Shown piece after piece: positions 6,172-8,785 of a stretch of 8,785 nucleotides of DNA (position 1 is its first letter; the number at the start of each line of letters is the position of its first letter). The stretch comes from Candidatus Competibacteraceae bacterium (GTDB lineage Bacteria > Pseudomonadota > Gammaproteobacteria > Competibacterales > Competibacteraceae): the NCBI GenBank assembly GCA_007120095.1, contig SKOM01000073.1, forward strand, positions 1 to 8,785, given 5' to 3'. The translations under genes and the position numbers were made by a program. The notes beneath the pieces are model-generated. The model ran no database searches. It had not been told where the DNA came from and saw only the letters and a program-made list of their open reading frames with translations.

Positions 6172-7395
6172 ATGCCGCCTGGGCTTGCGGACAGCTTCGC
6201 GGTTCTGCCGGGCCTGTTTTGGCTGTTGTTGCCGATTGCCGCAGCGTCTGGCTGGTGGCTGGCGCGCCATGCCGCCCAACAGGAAGAGGCACAAGAAGAT
6301 CGTCAATCCAATTATGTCAAAGGTCTGAATTATCTGCTGGCTGATCAACCGGATCAGGCGCTGGAAATCCTGACGCAATTAACTGATGCTCACCGCGAAG
6401 CGGTTGACAGTCAACTCGTGCTGGGTCGTTTGTTCCGTCGCCGGGGTGAGACAGATCGCGCGATTTACGTACACCACAAACTACTCAACCGCCCCGATTT
6501 AAGTGATGCACAACGTCAACGTGCGTTGTTGGAACTCGGTGAGGACTACACTTGTGCGGGGTTGCTGGATCGCGCTGAAGAATTATTCCAACAGCTTTTG
6601 GATTCGCCGGTTCAGCATGAATATGAAACGGCCGAATATCATGTTACCGCGCTCCACAAGCTGATTGCGGTCTACGAACAAGGTAAAGATTGGCAACAGG
6701 CTATAGCGCACTGTGATCGCCTGGAGCAGATGACCGGGCAGGTTTATCGGACTCAAGCAGCTCAATATTGCTGCGAGCTGGCACAAACTGCTTATACGCA
6801 CCAGCAGCCGGATAGCGCCTTACACTATCTTAACGAGGCGTTACGGCGCAATGCTCACTGCACCCGCGCCAATTTGCTACGCGCCCGATTGGCTACGGAT
6901 CAAGGCGATGATCATACCGCCTTACAGGCATTGTATGCCATAGAATGGCAAAATCCGCTGCTATTGCATGAAGCTCTGGCCGCTCTCACCGAGTGCCATG
7001 CGCGCCTCGGCACCTCACACGCCTTGCTAGACTGGCTGCAGGGCGCTTACGAGCGTTATGGCTTGAGTTGGCTGGCATCACATTTAGCACAGCAGCTCGC
7101 TCGTGAGCACGGCTCAACAGCCGCTCTGAATTTTATATCCAAGGTTCTGCACGACCAGCCCTCGTTCATGGGACTGCGTACCTGGCTGGAACTGCATAGC
7201 CGTGAACAGCCAACGACCGATGACATCACCCCCCTGCTGTTGCGCTCTAGCCGTCAGTTGCTCGATGCCAGTGCTCGCTACCGTTGTAATCAGTGCGGTT
7301 TCACCAGTAAAGTCCTGCATTGGCAATGTCCCAGTTGCAAGCGCTGGGAAACCCTGTATCCCTTATCTGATCTGACTTGCCGGACACCGCCATGA
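6172..7395 (+). CDS. lapB: Lipopolysaccharide assembly protein B (TPR and rubredoxin-like zinc domain)
   Basis: This is a 407-residue inner-membrane-anchored regulator of LPS synthesis; E. coli LapB/YciM has 389 residues and works with FtsH to control LpxC turnover. One N-terminal transmembrane helix is visible at about residues 10-30 (LFWLLLPIAAASGWWLAR). The family signature YVKGLNYLLADQPDQAL begins the TPR superhelix, about residues 45-340, facing the cytoplasm. A rubredoxin-like metal knuckle near the end has C372xxC375 and C386xxC389 (YRCNQCGF...QCPSCKRW). The C-terminus extends beyond the knuckle by a short unconserved tail. In E. coli lapA precedes lapB, but no LapA-like gene lies in the 66-base gap here. 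The stop overlaps pyrF as ATGA, so the two are probably cotranslated. Confidence 0.95.
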   Translation: MPPGLADSFAVLPGLFWLLLPIAAASGWWLARHAAQQEEAQEDRQSNYVKGLNYLLADQPDQALEILTQLTDAHREAVDSQLVLGRLFRRRGETDRAIYVHHKLLNRPDLSDAQRQRALLELGEDYTCAGLLDRAEELFQQLLDSPVQHEYETAEYHVTALHKLIAVYEQGKDWQQAIAHCDRLEQMTGQVYRTQAAQYCCELAQTAYTHQQPDSALHYLNEALRRNAHCTRANLLRARLATDQGDDHTALQALYAIEWQNPLLLHEALAALTECHARLGTSHALLDWLQGAYERYGLSWLASHLAQQLAREHGSTAALNFISKVLHDQPSFMGLRTWLELHSREQPTTDDITPLLLRSSRQLLDASARYRCNQCGFTSKVLHWQCPSCKRWETLYPLSDLTCRTPP

Positions 7396-8105
7396 TGCCT
7401 GTTTCGCCACTTATCGTTGCTCTTGATTACCCTTGTGCTGCCCATGCCTTGCAGCTGGTCGAGCGCTTATCGCCTGAGCTGTGCCAGCTCAAAATCGGCA
7501 AAGAATTGTTTACCCGCGCTGGCCCTGGTCTAGTGGACGATTTACACCAGCGGGGCTACTCGGTGTTTCTCGATCTCAAATTTCATGATATTCCCAATAC
7601 CGTGGCGGCAGCCTGCCGGGCAGCGGCTGATTTGGGCGTGTGGATGGTCGATGTCCATGCCCTGGGCGGACAGCGTATGATTGCCGCTGCGGCCGATGCT
7701 TTGGCCCATTATCAGCGTCCACCACAGTTGCTGGCGATTACCGTGCTGACCAGCTTGGGTAATGAGGATCTGCCGGCATTGGGTTTACCGAATAATGCGC
7801 GCGCCTTGGCGCTGCAACTCGCCCGCCTGGCCACCGAGGCCGGTGCGGGTGGGGTGGTGTGTTCCGCTCATGAAGCAGCGGCGTTGCGTGATGCATTGGG
7901 TTCAGAAATTCGTCTGGTGACGCCGGGTATTCGTGCCGCCGATGCGCTGGCCGATGATCAACACCGCACTATGACGCCCACAGCGGCTTTGCAGGCCGGA
8001 GCGGATTATTTGGTGGTTGGCCGACCGGTGACCCAGGCGCCTGATCCTTTGGCCGCTTTGCAACAGATCGTGAAAGCCTGTCAGTCCGTAGGGCGGGTTA
8101 GCTAA
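7392..8105 (+). CDS. pyrF: Orotidine 5'-phosphate decarboxylase
   Basis: This 237-residue TIM-barrel enzyme makes UMP from OMP, the last step of de novo pyrimidine synthesis. The active-site set is complete: D12 (VALDY), K34 (LKIGKELF), D61, K63 and D66 (FLDLKFHDIPNT). Other family motifs are VDVHALGG, LLAITVLTS, VTPGIR and DYLVVGRPVTQAPDP. The ATG at 7392 overlaps the lapB stop (ATGA), with GGA at 7382-7384 upstream. An adjacent ATG at 7395 is an equally possible start, and the upstream TTG at 7377 is less likely because it lengthens a non-conserved end. The last codons (VGRVS and the TAA) lie in a palindromic repeat. The family normally ends soon after the VGRPxTxAxDP region and its following helix, so the tail looks borrowed from the repeat without harming the fold. 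Confidence 0.97.
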   Translation: MMPVSPLIVALDYPCAAHALQLVERLSPELCQLKIGKELFTRAGPGLVDDLHQRGYSVFLDLKFHDIPNTVAAACRAAADLGVWMVDVHALGGQRMIAAAADALAHYQRPPQLLAITVLTSLGNEDLPALGLPNNARALALQLARLATEAGAGGVVCSAHEAAALRDALGSEIRLVTPGIRAADALADDQHRTMTPTAALQAGADYLVVGRPVTQAPDPLAALQQIVKACQSVGRVS

Positions 8106-8120
8106 AGCGTAACCCGCCGC
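8088..8120. repeat. REP-like palindrome overlapping the 3' end of pyrF
   Basis: GGCGGGTTA 8092-8100 pairs perfectly with TAACCCGCC 8110-8118. The interior GC/GC (8101-8102 with 8107-8108) closes a TAAA loop with one bulged G. The stem contains the final pyrF sense codons and the loop contains the TAA stop. I recall sequences of the form GGGTGGGTTAGCG...CGTAACCCACC as palindromes dispersed in many bacterial genomes; this copy fits that pattern. No T-run follows, so it is not a classical terminator, though it may protect the mRNA 3' end. Confidence 0.75.
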
Positions 8121-8205
8121 TTGCGTGGTATATATAGCCATTTAATGAAATATCCGAACATTAGAACAGAGCCTTACATAGGCGACAGCGAATGGAATAT
8201 AGGCT

Positions 8206-8233
8206 GTAGGGGCGGTTCGCGAACCGCCCCTAC
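8206..8233. repeat. Perfect 28-base palindrome at the 3' end of the FKBP gene
   Basis: All 14 pairs from 8206/8233 inward to 8219/8220 are Watson-Crick: the left arm begins GTAGGGGCGG, the right arm ends CCGCCCCTAC, and the centre is TTCGCGAA. The minus-strand FKBP stop codon (TAG, 8232-8230) lies in its right arm. GTAGGGGCG-type ends recur in dispersed intergenic palindromes of many bacteria as far as I recall. With no loop bases it is better suited to a DNA cruciform, a protein-bound dyad or a mobile palindrome than to a normal terminator. The DNA between this and the previous repeat (8121-8205) is AT-rich and shows no gene. Confidence 0.85.
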
Positions 8234-8736
8234 TCGGGACTGATCACGGCCAATAATTCCAATTCGAAAATCAGGGTTTCCGAGGGACCAATCGTATCAC
8301 CCGCCCCGGCGGCCCCGTAGCCTAACCAATACGGAACCACTAAACGCACTTGAGTGCCGACCGGCATCATTTGCAATGCTTCGCGCCAGCCGGGAATCGT
8401 GCTGCTGACTGGAATGCCCGGCGGTTCACCACGCCGATAGGAATTATCAAACTCGCGCCCGTCGAGATATTGGCTGCGATAATGCACCGTGACGATATCC
8501 TCCGCGTGAGGAATCGGCCCATCGCCCAGCCGCAACACCTCTAATTGCAAACCGCTGGACAGGGTGACCACGGTGTCCCGTTGGCCGTTGCGACTGCGAT
8601 AGGCATCACCGGCTTCGGCATTGAGTTCGGCCAGCAGACGGCGATCCTCGATTTGATCGGGTGAGATGCCACCGCTGCGTACCGCTATGATGACCACCAC
8701 CAGGGCTAACAGGCTAAAAATAATCAGTCGAAACAT
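8230..8736 (-). CDS. Membrane-anchored FKBP-type peptidyl-prolyl cis-trans isomerase
   Basis: This is a 168-residue protein with one N-terminal hydrophobic segment (residues 4-19, then R20). There is no lipobox Cys, so it is an uncleaved anchor or a signal peptide, placing the rest in the periplasm. A short linker including NAEAGDAYRSR resembles the end of the Mip/FkpA helical region, but the long dimerisation domain is absent. The FKBP domain, about 62-164, keeps Y86 (TVHYRSQ), F96-D97 (GREFDNSY), I114 and W117 (TIPGWREALQ), Y140 (LGYGAAGAG) and F157, matching the catalytic pocket of FKBP12-like folds, so an active prolyl isomerase assisting envelope protein folding is expected. The start is firm: an in-frame TAA directly precedes the ATG. 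The Shine-Dalgarno is weak (AAGAAA). It converges on pyrF with 124 bases between stops, and both ends border palindromes. Confidence 0.93.
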   Translation of the reverse strand: MFRLIIFSLLALVVVIIAVRSGGISPDQIEDRRLLAELNAEAGDAYRSRNGQRDTVVTLSSGLQLEVLRLGDGPIPHAEDIVTVHYRSQYLDGREFDNSYRRGEPPGIPVSSTIPGWREALQMMPVGTQVRLVVPYWLGYGAAGAGDTIGPSETLIFELELLAVISPE

Positions 8737-8757
8737 TTATTTCTTAATCATATTCAC

Positions 8758-8783
8758 TCGTTCCACGCAGGAGCGTGGAACGA
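8758..8783. repeat. 11-bp hairpin palindrome upstream of the FKBP gene
   Basis: TCGTTCCACGC 8758-8768 pairs perfectly with GCGTGGAACGA 8773-8783 around an AGGA loop. It starts 22 bases upstream of the FKBP start codon and reaches almost to the window edge, so a larger element may continue outside. Its sequence differs from the other two palindromes. CGTTCC(C)ACGC...GCGTG(G)GAACG repeats are, to my recollection, dispersed in various proteobacterial genomes. Its position would put it in the FKBP promoter or 5' leader. Confidence 0.8.
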
Positions 8784-8785
8784 TA

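Noticed and set aside
8106..8229. A small gene, tRNA or sRNA in the pyrF-FKBP gap
   Set aside because: No open frame with a ribosome site, no cloverleaf and no clear promoter-terminator pair; only AT-rich DNA and a 4-bp hairpin at 8171-8183.
8088..8233. Palindromes as bidirectional intrinsic terminators for pyrF and the FKBP gene
   Set aside because: Neither has a T-run after the stem on the relevant strand, and the 28-base one has no natural loop. Termination remains possible but is not supported by sequence rules.

Overview
The window is a stretch of gammaproteobacterial chromosome. The gene order hisC-tyrA-aroA-cmk-rpsA-ihfB-lapB-pyrF is the core 'aromatic supraoperon / ribosomal protein S1 / IHF-beta' neighbourhood of that class, and the IHF-beta and S1 proteins closely resemble the Enterobacteria/Pseudomonas versions. 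Base composition is moderately GC-rich by eye. A separate (unfused) tyrA and aroA, an EPSP synthase with class II-type motifs, no lapA, and several long intergenic palindromes point away from Enterobacterales and Pseudomonas, perhaps to an environmental lineage such as Methylococcales, Chromatiales or Competibacter-like bacteria. That placement is a guess.

Layout, left to right. (1) 1-3909 is a tightly packed, translationally coupled block: hisC (5' end cut by the window), tyrA, aroA and cmk, with ATGA, TGATG and ATGA junctions and no spacer DNA. (2) 3910-3996 is an 87-base leader to rpsA. It holds three consecutive potential hairpins and no canonical Shine-Dalgarno, which resembles the S1 autoregulatory translation-initiation region known from E. 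coli. (3) rpsA encodes the six-domain S1 protein. (4) A 105-base gap with a 10-bp perfect inverted repeat leads to ihfB. (5) A 66-base gap with a strong bulged hairpin occupies the place where E. coli has lapA, followed by lapB, whose stop overlaps the pyrF start (ATGA). (6) pyrF converges on a minus-strand gene for a membrane-anchored FKBP-type peptidyl-prolyl isomerase. 

The least ordinary part is 8088-8785. Three unrelated, nearly perfect palindromes of REP/MITE type lie here. One supplies the stop codon and last residues of pyrF, one supplies the stop codon of the FKBP gene, and one sits just upstream of the FKBP start. They look like dispersed mobile palindromes that have landed at gene borders.

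Functionally, the block joins aromatic amino-acid synthesis (AroA, TyrA and a HisC-family aminotransferase), nucleotide supply (Cmk, PyrF), translation (S1), nucleoid architecture (IHF-beta) and control of LPS synthesis (LapB). All genes are intact apart from the truncated hisC. No new defence, toxin or biosynthetic system is visible.
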